Positions 17,841-26,935 of a stretch of 64,000 nucleotides of DNA are shown here, piece after piece. How positions within the stretch are numbered: position 1 is the stretch's first letter; each line of letters starts with the position of its first letter. Origin of the DNA: Fictibacillus solisalsi (GTDB lineage: Bacteria; Bacillota; Bacilli; Bacillales; Fictibacillaceae); assembly GCF_900103485.1 (NCBI RefSeq), contig NZ_FNHW01000001.1:1647418-1711417 (forward strand), written 5' to 3'. Position numbers and translations under genes: made by a program. Under the pieces are notes generated by a model. It was given only the letters and a program-made list of their open reading frames with translations. It searched no databases and had not been told where the DNA came from.

Positions 17841-17883
17841 GTTTCCTCCTGCTTATCAAACAACATATTTTGGTACCATACGA

Positions 17884-17913
17884 ACAAAAGCAGGTATTTA
17901 CCCTGCTTTTTGT
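17884..17913 (-). terminator. Terminator after ypfB
   Basis: Stem AAAAGCAGG/CCTGCTTTT (17886-17894, 17902-17910) with T runs on both sides, between ypfB and cmk. Confidence 0.8.
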
Positions 17914-17971
17914 AAGCTTAGTAGCATAACTATTCATAGGTAACTTTCCGCCATTAACTATACCATAAAGC

Positions 17972-18151
17972 TTATTTGTGGTCTATGGTCTCGGTTGTCC
18001 TTGGCTGGTTTCCTTTGATGACTCCTTCATAATAAATGCTCTTATTGACATTCCGCTTCCAGCTGTCATTGGTCAGCACCCATTGCGACAACAGAAGAAA
18101 AACCAGATGAATCAGAGCCAGCTTTACCAGGAGATTTTCTACTTTTTTCAT
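17972..18151 (-). CDS. ypfB: YpfB-like small membrane protein (DUF5359)
   Basis: A 59-residue protein with one N-terminal hydrophobic segment (about 7-26) and a polar tail with the conserved YYEGV. AGGGG is seven nt before the ATG. It occupies the ypfB position between cmk and ypeB. The PilZ-domain gene ypfA, next to it in B. subtilis, is absent here. Function unknown. Confidence 0.78.
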   Translation of the reverse strand: MKKVENLLVKLALIHLVFLLLSQWVLTNDSWKRNVNKSIYYEGVIKGNQPRTTETIDHK

Positions 18152-18218
18152 GGTCAGTCCCCTCCATATTTGGAACTAATATAACCAATCCCCAGTCTCT
18201 CTATTCACCTTAAAACCA

Positions 18219-18252
18219 TGAAAAAAGGAAAAGTCAACGACTTTTCCTTTTC
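18219..18252 (-). terminator. Terminator after ypeB
   Basis: Stem AAAAGGAAAAGTC/GACTTTTCCTTTT (18223-18235, 18239-18251) with a 3-nt loop, followed by T-rich sequence. Confidence 0.8.
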
Positions 18253-18264
18253 CTTGGCATCTTT

Positions 18265-19623
18265 CTACATGGAAGCGTAATCCGGCTGCCCTTCGCGCAA
18301 TTTCTTCACTTGCTCTTCATCGCCATTTTGGGCACTGATATAAATGATGTATGTTTCATCGCCGAGCACACCTAGGAATTCATAACAGTATACTTCCTGT
18401 TTAATGTCATTCTGAATGATAGCCATGTGCTTTTCCATCACTTTGAATTTCGGATTAAGCTTCGCTCTTGCCTGCTTCTCCGTAATTGTAGCAGAAGGAA
18501 TCTTCCTGTCATAATGGGAAGTGAGGAAATCTGTGCCCTGGTACCCCATGATATCCCCATTGTCGAGTGCGACTTTGATGGAGACCGTGTCAGGATAAAT
18601 TCTCACTCCGTCTTTTGTGCTGACAAAGGTAAATACAGCAATATTGTCATACTGATTTGCCGAAACCACTTCCATTTTGCTCTTCATGTGCATGTTAAGA
18701 AACTTAATCGCTTCTTCTTGTGCTTTGTTCACACTGATTTTTTGAGCTCCTACTTTACGATCCTGAAGAACCCAGAGCGGGTATCCGCCTTTTTTGGTCA
18801 CATCCATATACGTGGTGGCTTTTGTATCCGGATTATACATCGTAATGGAATACGCCCGGTATTGAGAACCTTTACCCGTTTCCTTTACAGTAATCTTCAC
18901 ATTCTTCTTTAATTGGAAGAACTTAATCGCTTCTTTTTTTGCTTCTTCTTTTGTGATGTTTCGGCCTTCCAGCTTGTTTACATTTCGCTTTTTCGCATTA
19001 TGCATGCTCGCCACTTCCGGCCCAAAGTCAGTTTCACCATATCCTTGCGAGGATTTGTCCACCGTTTTGAAACCGTCAATGATCGTATTGTCCTGTGGCT
19101 GATCTTTTTTGGACAATGCCATTTCCACATCCGTCCAGCGGATATCCTTTTTGCTCGCCACTGCTTCGGTTTTACGCAACTCATCCTGAATGTTGGAGGA
19201 ATTTGCATAAAGTTCTTTCAATTTATTGTATTCCTTATCAGTGAGCGGTTTTTTTTCCAAATCCCGCAATGAAACACGATAACTGAAATCTCCCATCTTC
19301 GTCAGAAAATCCTCCGTTTTATTAAACGGTAGCAATCCGAGGGGCAACTGTCCAACATTATTGTGAGCTTCAGACGTCAAGCGCCATACCTGTGCCAATG
19401 TTGGGGAGATCTGTCGCTTGGAGTTCATTGCAAGCGTCTCCCCAATTTTGTCGTGCAGTGCATCTATATTAAAGTTCAAATCATGGAACGCGCGCTGATA
19501 ATTATTTTCCGACTGAATTCGGATCGCGTTCTTTTCCTGCTGCTGTTTATATCCCCAATACCCTGTACCTGCAACGGCTACTACTAAAAGAGCAATCAAG
19601 ACATTTCGTATCAAGGAAATCAC
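18265..19623 (-). CDS. ypeB: Germination protein YpeB
   Basis: Spore inner-membrane protein required to stabilise the cortex-lytic enzyme SleB; the two depend on each other. 452 residues: an N-terminal signal anchor (about 4-24), an extended helical region, then PepSY-type repeats in the C-terminal half (around ITKEEAKKEAIKFF, KISVNKAQEEAIKFL and TITEKQARAKL). It begins five bases after the sleB stop, so the two genes form one unit. Confidence 0.96.
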   Translation of the reverse strand: MISLIRNVLIALLVVAVAGTGYWGYKQQQEKNAIRIQSENNYQRAFHDLNFNIDALHDKIGETLAMNSKRQISPTLAQVWRLTSEAHNNVGQLPLGLLPFNKTEDFLTKMGDFSYRVSLRDLEKKPLTDKEYNKLKELYANSSNIQDELRKTEAVASKKDIRWTDVEMALSKKDQPQDNTIIDGFKTVDKSSQGYGETDFGPEVASMHNAKKRNVNKLEGRNITKEEAKKEAIKFFQLKKNVKITVKETGKGSQYRAYSITMYNPDTKATTYMDVTKKGGYPLWVLQDRKVGAQKISVNKAQEEAIKFLNMHMKSKMEVVSANQYDNIAVFTFVSTKDGVRIYPDTVSIKVALDNGDIMGYQGTDFLTSHYDRKIPSATITEKQARAKLNPKFKVMEKHMAIIQNDIKQEVYCYEFLGVLGDETYIIYISAQNGDEEQVKKLREGQPDYASM

Positions 19624-19628
19624 CTCCG

Positions 19629-20516
19629 TTATTTGGTATAGATGTGCTTACCAATTTTTTTAATTTGAGGCCGTGTCCAAATCCAGCCTGATGTGGCCGT
19701 ATCCGGGTTAAAGTAATAAAGTGCTTCACCGGTTGGATCCCAGCCATTTAAGGCATCCATGACAGCTTTCTTTGCCTTTTCATTAGGAGTCAAATAAATT
19801 TGGCCATCCGCCACTGCTGTAAAGGCTCCCGGTTCAAAAATTACGCCTGAAACAGTATTCGGAAATTCGGAGTTTTCCACCCGGTTGATAATGACGGCTG
19901 CTACAGCGACCTGACCGATGTACGGTTCTCCACGTGATTCGCCATAAACGGCATTTGCCATTAAATTGATATCATTCTGCGAATAACCGTCCGGAATATT
20001 TGCCCCCTGTTTCGGTGTGCGCACCTTCACTGCTGCTTTTGCCCCGGGTTTTGCAGCTTTTCCCTTGGCTCCCTGTTTGGCGGGTGCGCCTTTTGCACCG
20101 GTTTTGCCTGTTGATTTTTTAACTTGTTTTTCTTTTGGTACTCCGCCATAGGTGGTGAATTTGTTGCCTTTTCGGATTTGCTTATGCACCCATCCATAAT
20201 CAAATTTTGTTTGATCGGCCAGTTTCTTTTTTGTTGTAAACCCGGCCAGACCGTCGACTTTCAGCCTGTTTTCATACTGAAAATTGCGGAGCGCCCAGTA
20301 TGTTCTCCAGCTAAACACACCATCAATCGGACCATTATAGAAACCGATATACTGCAATCTGGATTGAAGCTCGATCACATCATCACCCGTTGCTCCCTTT
20401 TGAATGACTTGAGGGGTAAAAGCATGAGTGGTTTCCGGAGTAAATCCGGTCAAAAAACAAAATATCGCAAGTAAAAACAACAGCGTCCGCTTTATGTAAC
20501 GCATTGAGTTCTTCAT
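19629..20516 (-). CDS. sleB: Spore cortex-lytic enzyme SleB
   Basis: Lytic transglycosylase that degrades spore cortex during germination. 295 residues: signal peptide (cleavage near AHA/FT at 32), peptidoglycan-binding domain 38-100, a basic Ala/Gly/Lys linker 126-172, and the catalytic Hydrolase_2 domain with Glu193 in YGESRGEP. The C-terminal ADGQIYLTPN and GWDPTGEALYYFNP segments are typical. GGAGG precedes the ATG. Forespore (sigma-G) expression is expected, but I could not find a convincing -35 element. The linker is unusually repetitive. Confidence 0.96.
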   Translation of the reverse strand: MKNSMRYIKRTLLFLLAIFCFLTGFTPETTHAFTPQVIQKGATGDDVIELQSRLQYIGFYNGPIDGVFSWRTYWALRNFQYENRLKVDGLAGFTTKKKLADQTKFDYGWVHKQIRKGNKFTTYGGVPKEKQVKKSTGKTGAKGAPAKQGAKGKAAKPGAKAAVKVRTPKQGANIPDGYSQNDINLMANAVYGESRGEPYIGQVAVAAVIINRVENSEFPNTVSGVIFEPGAFTAVADGQIYLTPNEKAKKAVMDALNGWDPTGEALYYFNPDTATSGWIWTRPQIKKIGKHIYTK

Positions 20517-20605
20517 GGAAAGTGCCTCCTGTGAAATTTTCTCAGCTTTGTATGATGGTGTTAGCTTTTGTAAATCTCAGCATTTTATACAAAAAGAAAC
20601 CCATA

Positions 20606-20637
20606 GAAAAAACCCGAAGAACTCCTCTTCGGGTTTT
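20606..20637 (-). terminator. Terminator after prsW
   Basis: Twelve-bp stem AAAACCCGAAGA/TCTTCGGGTTTT (20609-20620, 20626-20637) overlapping the prsW stop codon, then T-rich on the minus strand. Confidence 0.85.
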
Positions 20638-21316
20638 ATGAACCAATATTTTTTTGCCTTGCCAGCCACGCCGTTTTGTGTGCATTGGCGAGTTTTACCT
20701 TTTTTAACCCCAGCCACCATAGGAACAGCATGAAAGGAAGCATGGCAATTAAAAAATCCTGTTCAAATGCCAACAAAATCCAATTATATACCCCGTGTAA
20801 AACAAACGGGATGCTTACAGATAACACGAGAAACCATTTTTTCTTGGAGCCAGATGAGAACTTGGCTTTCCCAAAGTAATATCCGCTGATGACGCCAAAA
20901 AGCGCATGGCTGGATACAGGCATCAATGCTCTTCCCAATGCTTCATTCACCCCATGAACATACAAATAGAATATGTTTTCCATGGAAGCGAATCCAAGGG
21001 ATAAAGATACTGCATAGACAATACCGTCATATGGCTCATTAAATTCGGCATGCATATAGGCACAATAAAAAACTAAAAACCATTTTAAAAATTCTTCAAG
21101 CAGCGCTGACAAAAAGATTCCTTCCGTCAGCGGTGAAACCATAAGTTCTTCTTTAAATCCAAATTGTATCACCATGACGGGAAAAACCAGCAAAGCCCCA
21201 AAAATATATAAACGGATCACCATTGAAACAGGCTCTGTCTCGTATTTATCTTTCAGATAAAAAAACGCAAGCAGGGCAATAGCAGGTGCGAGCCCTGCCG
21301 AAATGATTCCAAACAT
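20636..21316 (-). CDS. prsW: Site-1 membrane protease PrsW
   Basis: In B. subtilis this protease makes the first cut in the anti-sigma factor RsiW. 226 residues with several membrane segments. The metal-binding signatures are EExxK at 74-78 (EEFLK), SSHALFG and HGVYN. The ATG at 21316 has GAGG six nt upstream and gives the family's [13 protein letters not shown] start; nine codons extend the frame upstream without homology. Located beside sleB-ypeB, as in B. subtilis. Confidence 0.93.
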   Translation of the reverse strand: MFGIISAGLAPAIALLAFFYLKDKYETEPVSMVIRLYIFGALLVFPVMVIQFGFKEELMVSPLTEGIFLSALLEEFLKWFLVFYCAYMHAEFNEPYDGIVYAVSLSLGFASMENIFYLYVHGVNEALGRALMPVSSHALFGVISGYYFGKAKFSSGSKKKWFLVLSVSIPFVLHGVYNWILLAFEQDFLIAMLPFMLFLWWLGLKKVKLANAHKTAWLARQKNIGS

Positions 21317-21499
21317 AGCAGCCCTCTTTTCAGCTGTTTTCATTCATCGTACCATGGAAAAAGAAGAATGGGAACAACTAGACCCGTTTTATAAACAAAT
21401 TGTCAATTTTTTAAATTTTTTTTTGTAATCATGTTGAGCTTGAGGTATTGATTTCCGTTCGAGAACGCACGCGTTTACCGGTGTTAAAAGCCTGTTGTT

Positions 21500-21536
21500 G
21501 TAATAATAAAGAGCACCGAAACGTCAAGTGCTCTTG
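21500..21536 (-). terminator. Terminator after ansA
   Basis: Stem AGAGCAC/GTGCTCT (21510-21516, 21529-21535) followed by TTATTATTA on the minus strand. Confidence 0.75.
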
Positions 21537-21544
21537 CCCACTGA

Positions 21545-22513
21545 TTAGAAAATGCTTCTGATGCGGTCTTGCTCTTGTGCGGCAAGCAGAACGGCAAGCC
21601 GGATTCTTGCCTTTTTGCTGTCATAATCCTTGCCGAGAATTACTCCGTTCTCAACCAGGTCGTATGTGCTTCCCAGGTAATCATATGTCGGATACACTTG
21701 GCCTTCTTCTGAACTGGTTGTGATTACGACATGAATGCCTGATTTCACTGCATCCACGATCGCTTCCATCATTAAGGGAGCCACCTGCCCTCGGCCGGCT
21801 CCTTCAAGGACAATTCCCTCTACCCCGCTATCTATGGCCGTTTTGATAAATTTCCCGTCAGCCCCAATATAGCATTTGATTATATCCACTTGAGGGACCT
21901 CCCTGTGGAGGGGGAACACTTCCCGTCCGATCGGTTTTTGATAAGGAACCACTTTATCGTTATCAATAATCCCCAGATAGCCAAATCCGAATGAATTAAA
22001 GCCCTGAAGATTGGAAGCATGCACCTTTTTTACATATCGCGCACTAAAAATACGTTCATTGAACACTACTACGGTGCCAGAACCCTTTAAGTCCGGATCA
22101 CAGGCAGTGTAAATCGCATGGCGCATATTTGTGTAGGAGTCGCTGCCAGTTTCTCCAGGTGACCGCTGGGAACCCGTAACCACCACCGTACGCTCATCCG
22201 CTACCGTTAAATCAAGAAAATATGCGGTTTCTTCGATGCTGTCGGTGCCATGGGTGATTACCACGCCATTATATTGATCCTCACGGTACAGATTTTCAAT
22301 CGCTTCTTTCAACACCTTCAAATGATCAAAGGTCATGTGCATGCTTGGAACCTGAAACAACGAAAATATTTTGACTTCAATGTCGCGGGGAAGTTCAATC
22401 ATGTCAGCAAGTTCTTCTCCAGTAAGAGCGCCCGAAGACAAAAGTCCTGATGTTTCATTTGGTTTGCTGGCAATCGTTCCGCCCGTCGTTATTAATGCCA
22501 CTTTTTTTTTCAT
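21545..22513 (-). CDS. ansA: L-asparaginase (type I/AnsA family)
   Basis: Hydrolyses asparagine to aspartate and ammonia. 322 residues with both catalytic threonine motifs: TTGGTIAS near residue 9 and THGTDSIEET near 86. No signal peptide is seen, so it is cytoplasmic. The ATG at 22513 has GAGGTG seven nt upstream; eight in-frame codons upstream are not part of the protein. It stands between prsW and ypdA. Confidence 0.94.
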   Translation of the reverse strand: MKKKVALITTGGTIASKPNETSGLLSSGALTGEELADMIELPRDIEVKIFSLFQVPSMHMTFDHLKVLKEAIENLYREDQYNGVVITHGTDSIEETAYFLDLTVADERTVVVTGSQRSPGETGSDSYTNMRHAIYTACDPDLKGSGTVVVFNERIFSARYVKKVHASNLQGFNSFGFGYLGIIDNDKVVPYQKPIGREVFPLHREVPQVDIIKCYIGADGKFIKTAIDSGVEGIVLEGAGRGQVAPLMMEAIVDAVKSGIHVVITTSSEEGQVYPTYDYLGSTYDLVENGVILGKDYDSKKARIRLAVLLAAQEQDRIRSIF

Positions 22514-22562
22514 ATGTATACACCTCTTTCGTATCATAACACAGCGGGTTTGAAGGTAAACA

Positions 22563-22600
22563 AAAAAAAATAAAAAGCCCCGCGTTATTGCCGCGGAGCT
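22563..22600 (-). terminator. Terminator after ypdA
   Basis: Stem AGCCCCGCG/CGCGGAGCT (22576-22584, 22592-22600) and a T-rich tract on the minus strand. It overlaps the last codons of ypdA. Confidence 0.85.
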
Positions 22601-23565
22601 GTAAGGGCTTCTGCAATGAGATTGCCATGAAACCTGCCATTTTCAATGAAAATTTCATTGGCGTTGTTTCCGGCAGCAATGACCCCGCAAATGAACACAT
22701 TTTTAACGTTCGTCTCCATGGTTTCAGGATGGTGTGCAGGACGGCCGGTTTCCTTGTCGATCTTGATGCCGATTTTTCGCAGAAAACTATGATCAGGATG
22801 ATACCCGGTCATCGCAAATACAAAATCCGCTTTCACTGAAGCTTCTTCTCCATTTTTCTCATAGATGACATGGTCTTCCCCGATTTCAAGTACATTTGCC
22901 CCAAAGTGCATTGCAATTCTTCCATGATTCACATGGGACACAAAATCGGGAAGCACCCAGGGTTTCACACTTGGGGAATAGTCCTCTCCGCGGTATAGTA
23001 CTGTAACCCTCGCCCCGGCTTTCTGCAATTCAAGCGCCGTATCGACTGCTGAATTTTTCCCTCCAATGACGGTTATGTCCTTATCATAGTACGGATGTCC
23101 TTCTTTAAAGTAATGGAATACGTGTCCTTGATCTTCACCTTTTACATTCATGTACGTCGGGTTATCATAATAGCCTGTGGCAATGACGACTGCACCAGCG
23201 GTATATTCTTGCCGTTCACCTTTTACCGTTTCTGTCTGGACATTGAATTCAGTGTCACTCTTTCTGTCGACACCGGTGACCTTTTCATACGTGTGAATAT
23301 TAATTTCCTTTCGCTTCGCCACTTCCCTATAGTAGGTTAAAGCGTGGATCCTTCTTGGTTTTCTTTCTTCATTCACGAAAGGCATATTACCTATTTCGAG
23401 CTTTTCACTGGTACTAAAAAAGGTTTGATGCGTCGGATAATTGTAGATGCTTTCTACAATATTTCCCTTTTCAATGACCAAATAGGATAAGCCTTTTTCT
23501 TTTACGGCGATTGCTGCGGATAAACCACAGGGACCGCCGCCTATAATCACAACATCGTACTTCAT
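22585..23565 (-). CDS. ypdA: Bacillithiol disulfide reductase YpdA
   Basis: NADPH-dependent flavoprotein of the thioredoxin-reductase-like family that recycles bacillithiol disulfide. 326 residues; FAD-binding GGGPCGLSAA contains the conserved Cys13, and the NADPH fold VIGGKNSAVDTALEL is near residue 165. It ends in IFIENGRFHG. ATG at 23565 follows GGAGAGTGGAGAA; a 16-codon upstream extension is rejected. Its presence implies bacillithiol as the low-molecular-weight thiol. Confidence 0.93.
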   Translation of the reverse strand: MKYDVVIIGGGPCGLSAAIAVKEKGLSYLVIEKGNIVESIYNYPTHQTFFSTSEKLEIGNMPFVNEERKPRRIHALTYYREVAKRKEINIHTYEKVTGVDRKSDTEFNVQTETVKGERQEYTAGAVVIATGYYDNPTYMNVKGEDQGHVFHYFKEGHPYYDKDITVIGGKNSAVDTALELQKAGARVTVLYRGEDYSPSVKPWVLPDFVSHVNHGRIAMHFGANVLEIGEDHVIYEKNGEEASVKADFVFAMTGYHPDHSFLRKIGIKIDKETGRPAHHPETMETNVKNVFICGVIAAGNNANEIFIENGRFHGNLIAEALTAPRQ

Positions 23566-23620
23566 TTCTCCACTCTCCTGGTCTATATCTGTATGGATCT
23601 TTTGTCTGCACAACCATAGT

Positions 23621-23640
23621 ATTCAATCGGAGGATTGAAT
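23621..23640. repeat. Perfect 20-bp inverted repeat upstream of ypdA
   Basis: ATTCAATC, four bases, GATTGAAT. It is located about 55 bp upstream of the ypdA start and before the gudB terminator, with no T run after it. It could be an operator or a short hairpin; the binding factor is unknown. Confidence 0.5.
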
Positions 23641-23649
23641 TATCCAATA

Positions 23650-23687
23650 ACAAAAAAATCCCCTATCTGAAAGTAATGATAGGGGAT
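23650..23687 (-). terminator. Terminator after gudB
   Basis: Stem TCCCCTATC/GATAGGGGA (23659-23667, 23678-23686) followed by seven T on the minus strand. Confidence 0.88.
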
Positions 23688-23709
23688 GAGAAGGTTATTT
23701 GCAAAAAAT

Positions 23710-24990
23710 TTAAATCCATCCGCGGAAGCGGGAAGCTTCCGCCATTTTGCGTACACCAACCATATAAGCAGCAAGCCGCATGTTCACTTTGCGGTTCGTT
23801 GAGGTTGTATACACGTTATTGAATGACTTAACCATCACGGTTTCAAGCTTCTTCTCTACTTCTTCCTCGGTCCAGTAGTAACCCTGGTTGTTTTGCACCC
23901 ACTCAAAATAAGAAACGGTTACGCCGCCGGCACTTGCCAGCACATCTGGTACAAGGAGAATGCCGCGTTCTGTCAAGATTTTTGTTCCCTCAAGCGTCGT
24001 TGGCCCATTTGCTGCTTCCACAACGATGGAAGCTTTTATGTTATGAGCATTCTCGGCTGTGATCTGGTTTTCAATGGCAGCAGGAACCAGAATGTCACAA
24101 TCCAGCTCCAAAAGTTCTTTATTGGATATGGTGTCTTTAAATAATTTAGTAACTGTGCCAAAGCTGTCGCGTCTTTCCAACAAATAGTCGATATCTAGTC
24201 CATCCGGATCGTGCAGGGCACCATATGCATCGGAGATTCCGATTACTTTTGCTCCAGTATCATGCATGAATTTCGCCAAAAAGCTTCCTGCATTTCCAAA
24301 TCCCTGAATGACCACTCTCGCACCTTCAAGGGAAAAACCGCGTTTTGCAGCAGCTTCACGGATACAGATGGTCACACCCTTTGCCGTAGCAGTTTCACGC
24401 CCATGGGAACCGCCGAGAACCAATGGTTTACCTGTAATGAATCCCGGAGAATCAAACTCGCGGATCCGGCTGTATTCATCCATCATCCATGCCATAATCT
24501 GAGAGTTGGTGAATACATCTGGAGCAGGAATATCTTTTGTAGGGCCTACAAGCTGGCTGATTGCGCGAACATAACCGCGACTTAAGCGTTCAAGCTCACG
24601 GAATGACATGTTTCTCGGGTCGCAAATAATGCCCCCCTTACCGCCTCCATAAGGAAGATCCACAATTCCAGCCTTTAGGCTCATCCAAATCGAAAGCGCT
24701 TTTACTTCAGTTTCGGTTACACTTGGATGGAATCTCACGCCACCCTTTGTAGGTCCGACAGAGTCATTGTGCTGTGAACGGTAACCTGTAAATATTTTAG
24801 TGGATCCGTCATCCATTTTTACAGGAATGCGGACAGTCAACATACGGATGGGTTCTTTCAACAACTCAAATACTTCTTCAGGGTATCCCAATTTATCCAA
24901 TGCTTCCCCAATCACGGATTGTGTTGCGGTTAGCACGTTGTTATTGTCATGATTTTCTGATTTGTGATCTGCTGCGTTTTGGGCAGTCAT
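23710..24990 (-). CDS. gudB: NAD-specific glutamate dehydrogenase GudB
   Basis: Catabolic enzyme that deaminates glutamate to 2-oxoglutarate. 426 residues; the active-site [15 protein letters not shown] segment (catalytic lysines), the [11 protein letters not shown] segment and the nucleotide fold IQGFGNAGS are present. Laboratory B. subtilis carries a 9-bp duplication giving VKAVKA; here only one VKA occurs, so the enzyme should be active. ATG at 24990 has GGAGG seven nt upstream; another ATG five codons earlier also has a ribosome site (GAGGTG). A cre-like palindrome lies upstream. Confidence 0.95.
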   Translation of the reverse strand: MTAQNAADHKSENHDNNNVLTATQSVIGEALDKLGYPEEVFELLKEPIRMLTVRIPVKMDDGSTKIFTGYRSQHNDSVGPTKGGVRFHPSVTETEVKALSIWMSLKAGIVDLPYGGGKGGIICDPRNMSFRELERLSRGYVRAISQLVGPTKDIPAPDVFTNSQIMAWMMDEYSRIREFDSPGFITGKPLVLGGSHGRETATAKGVTICIREAAAKRGFSLEGARVVIQGFGNAGSFLAKFMHDTGAKVIGISDAYGALHDPDGLDIDYLLERRDSFGTVTKLFKDTISNKELLELDCDILVPAAIENQITAENAHNIKASIVVEAANGPTTLEGTKILTERGILLVPDVLASAGGVTVSYFEWVQNNQGYYWTEEEVEKKLETVMVKSFNNVYTTSTNRKVNMRLAAYMVGVRKMAEASRFRGWI

Positions 24991-25042
24991 TTGTTTACCT
25001 CCCATTAATGTCACCTCTAAAGTTTAGTCAATCTTCAGAGAC

Positions 25043-25071
25043 AGTATACACCTTTGTTTGCTCCATGAGAA
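25043..25071 (-). promoter_or_regulatory. Candidate sigma-A promoter of gudB
   Basis: -10 TATACT (25043-25048) with an upstream TG, and a weak -35 TTCTCA at a 17-bp spacing (25066-25071). It is about 55 bp before the gudB start. Confidence 0.45.
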
Positions 25072-25098
25072 GGGAATTTTGAAGAATGTCCCGAAAAA

Positions 25099-25112
25099 CG
25101 TAAGCGCTTACG
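25099..25112. promoter_or_regulatory. cre-like palindrome (candidate CcpA site) upstream of gudB
   Basis: The 14-bp perfect palindrome CGTAAGCGCTTACG matches the core of catabolite-responsive elements (TGWAANCGNTNWCA) except for the outermost bases. It lies about 110 bp upstream of the gudB start, upstream of its presumed promoter. CcpA control of catabolic glutamate dehydrogenase (rocG) is known in B. subtilis. Confidence 0.55.
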
Positions 25113-25139
25113 GTACTTTTTTCCCATCTGCAAAAAACT

Positions 25140-25175
25140 CAACAATAAAGCCCTCCTGGTCCAACAGAAGGGCAA
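25140..25175 (-). terminator. Terminator after ddl
   Basis: Stem GCCCTCCTG/CAGAAGGGC (25150-25158, 25165-25173, one G-U pair) followed by TTTATTGTTG on the minus strand. Confidence 0.75.
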
Positions 25176-25178
25176 CAT

Positions 25179-26096
25179 TTATTTTTTTAGTGAAAGTTCA
25201 ACAAGCTGTTCAATCATTTCAGGGTAAGAAAGACCCACTTCTTTTGCCGCATCAGGAAACAAGCTTGTAGGTGTCATGCCAGGAAGAGTATTTACTTCTA
25301 GAATAACTGGATTTGTTCCATCTTCCGGAACGATAAAATCTACACGTGAATACACCTCGCAGCCCAATGCTTCATGAGCATCTACCGCTTGCTTCTGAAG
25401 CAAAGCCGTTGTTTCTTCATCCAGACGTGCGGGAACATAATGGACGCTGCCGCCTGCCGCGTATTTGGATTCATAATCGTAATATTCATTTTTGGGAACA
25501 ATTTCAACAACCGGGAGAGCTTTGACGTCCCCTTTATCCCCCATAACAGCTACGGTCACTTCTTTTCCTGAGATGAATTCTTCAATCAGAACGGTCTGAT
25601 CGTGAAGCATGGCTGTTGAGATTCCCTTCAGCATTTCATCTTCGTCCTTTGCAATCGTTAACCCAATGGTCGAGCCTTCATGGTTGGGTTTAACCACCAA
25701 GGGAAAACCGAATGGCACATTCAGCTGATCTTCCTTATACAGCTTTTTCTCCAGAACTACTTCCCGGGCGATGCGGATACCGGCATTCTTAAAAAACTGC
25801 TTCGATCTTGCTTTATCCATTGCAAGAGCAGAGGCAAGAACACCTGAACCTACATATGGAATTTTCAGCATATCAAGCAAGCTTTGCAAGCGGCCGTCTT
25901 CGCCATAGCGCCCGTGCAATCCTATAAAAACAGCATCCACATCAAGATGAATAATGTCATTGAGACGGTCGGGATGAAAGTCAACACCAACCACTTCATG
26001 TCCTTTGCTTTCCAGAGCATTGATAATTTGTTTGCCCGAGGAGATGGAAACCTCGCGTTCAGCAGATATCCCGCCATATAATACTGCAATCTTCAT
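25179..26096 (-). CDS. ddl: D-alanine--D-alanine ligase
   Basis: ATP-grasp enzyme that makes the D-Ala-D-Ala dipeptide of peptidoglycan. 305 residues; the N-terminal LYGGISAEREVSISSG motif, HGRYGEDG, VVKPNHEGSTIG and the C-terminal EVNTLPGMTPTSLFP Mg-binding motif are present. It is the shorter DdlB type. EYYDYESKY carries a tyrosine in the omega loop, which suggests D-Ala rather than D-Lac as second substrate. Position between gudB and ypbH differs from B. subtilis, where ddl is elsewhere. Confidence 0.96.
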   Translation of the reverse strand: MKIAVLYGGISAEREVSISSGKQIINALESKGHEVVGVDFHPDRLNDIIHLDVDAVFIGLHGRYGEDGRLQSLLDMLKIPYVGSGVLASALAMDKARSKQFFKNAGIRIAREVVLEKKLYKEDQLNVPFGFPLVVKPNHEGSTIGLTIAKDEDEMLKGISTAMLHDQTVLIEEFISGKEVTVAVMGDKGDVKALPVVEIVPKNEYYDYESKYAAGGSVHYVPARLDEETTALLQKQAVDAHEALGCEVYSRVDFIVPEDGTNPVILEVNTLPGMTPTSLFPDAAKEVGLSYPEMIEQLVELSLKK

Positions 26097-26233
26097 TGTA
26101 AAGAATCACTCCTACCCCAAATATATGTAATATCAGTATATTCCCTGCTACTCCGTATGAGCTTTTCTTTGAGGAAATCCAATCTATCATACCACGTTTA
26201 GCGCTTGATGTAATAGCATACACCGTCTTTTGA

Positions 26234-26264
26234 ACTAAAAAAACTCCCGTATGGACGGGAGTTT
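26234..26264 (-). terminator. Terminator after ypbH
   Basis: Stem AACTCCCGT/ACGGGAGTT (26242-26250, 26255-26263) with a 4-nt loop and seven T following on the minus strand, overlapping the ypbH stop. Confidence 0.88.
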
Positions 26265-26853
26265 AATTAAAATACTTATTAATTTGCGAAATCGCATGAC
26301 TGTCCATCAGCGCTTTTCCGTATTCGATCACCCGGTGGCTCGTAATGGTAGATGAATTGCCAAACTCGGCCATCAGCGCAATCAAAGTATCCAGTTCGAT
26401 TTCTGTAAGGTCATGTTCTTCAAATTTCAAGTAAAAACAATCTTCGAACGAGTAGAGAACGCCACCATCCAAATTTAACGGTTTCAGGCGTTTTGCAAGT
26501 GCAATCACATCTTCAAAGGAAGAAAACTCATAGAAGATTTCATCACTTTCATCTAGTGTAACCTGCATTTCAATATAGTCATCATCGTATTCATCTTCAA
26601 GTTCATACTCGTTATGCCCTTTTGTCACAATGACCACCATTCCTTGAGCCGGTAAAGCAAAAACTTCAACAGCGATCGGTCCGTCTGCTTTAAACCCTAC
26701 TTCATCGTCTGCTTCGGTCATCATGTCTCGGAACAATTGGTGAACTTTTGGAATGTCCTGCCATATCTCATCCTTGGATATTCCGCGTTCTTTTAAATCA
26801 TCAAACGTTAGGAAGATTTTGATCTTGTTATAAGTTAATCGCTCTACCCGCAT
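26263..26853 (-). CDS. ypbH: MecA-family adaptor YpbH
   Basis: Adaptor that brings substrates to the ClpCP protease; YpbH is the second MecA-type protein of B. subtilis. 196 residues. The N-terminal substrate-binding part (MRVERLTYNKIKIFLTFDDL-like start) and C-terminal ClpC-binding domain (about 108-190) are separated by the acidic linker YELEDEYDDDYIE. Neighbourhood next to gudB matches ypbH rather than mecA. Confidence 0.9.
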   Translation of the reverse strand: MRVERLTYNKIKIFLTFDDLKERGISKDEIWQDIPKVHQLFRDMMTEADDEVGFKADGPIAVEVFALPAQGMVVIVTKGHNEYELEDEYDDDYIEMQVTLDESDEIFYEFSSFEDVIALAKRLKPLNLDGGVLYSFEDCFYLKFEEHDLTEIELDTLIALMAEFGNSSTITSHRVIEYGKALMDSHAISQINKYFN

Positions 26854-26935
26854 TTCTGGTCCCCCTTACATTCGATTCCGCATCTCTTTACTTACACTAT
26901 ATGAGTGAGAGAGCAGTTGGTGATTAATGTTCCTC

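Noticed and set aside
20517-20605. A CATCATA box upstream of sleB as a sigma-G promoter
   Set aside because: No acceptable -35 element at 17-19 bp; not strong enough to report.
24700-24740. Possible gudB inactivation by the VKA duplication known from laboratory B. subtilis
   Set aside because: Only a single VKA copy is present, so the gene reads as functional.
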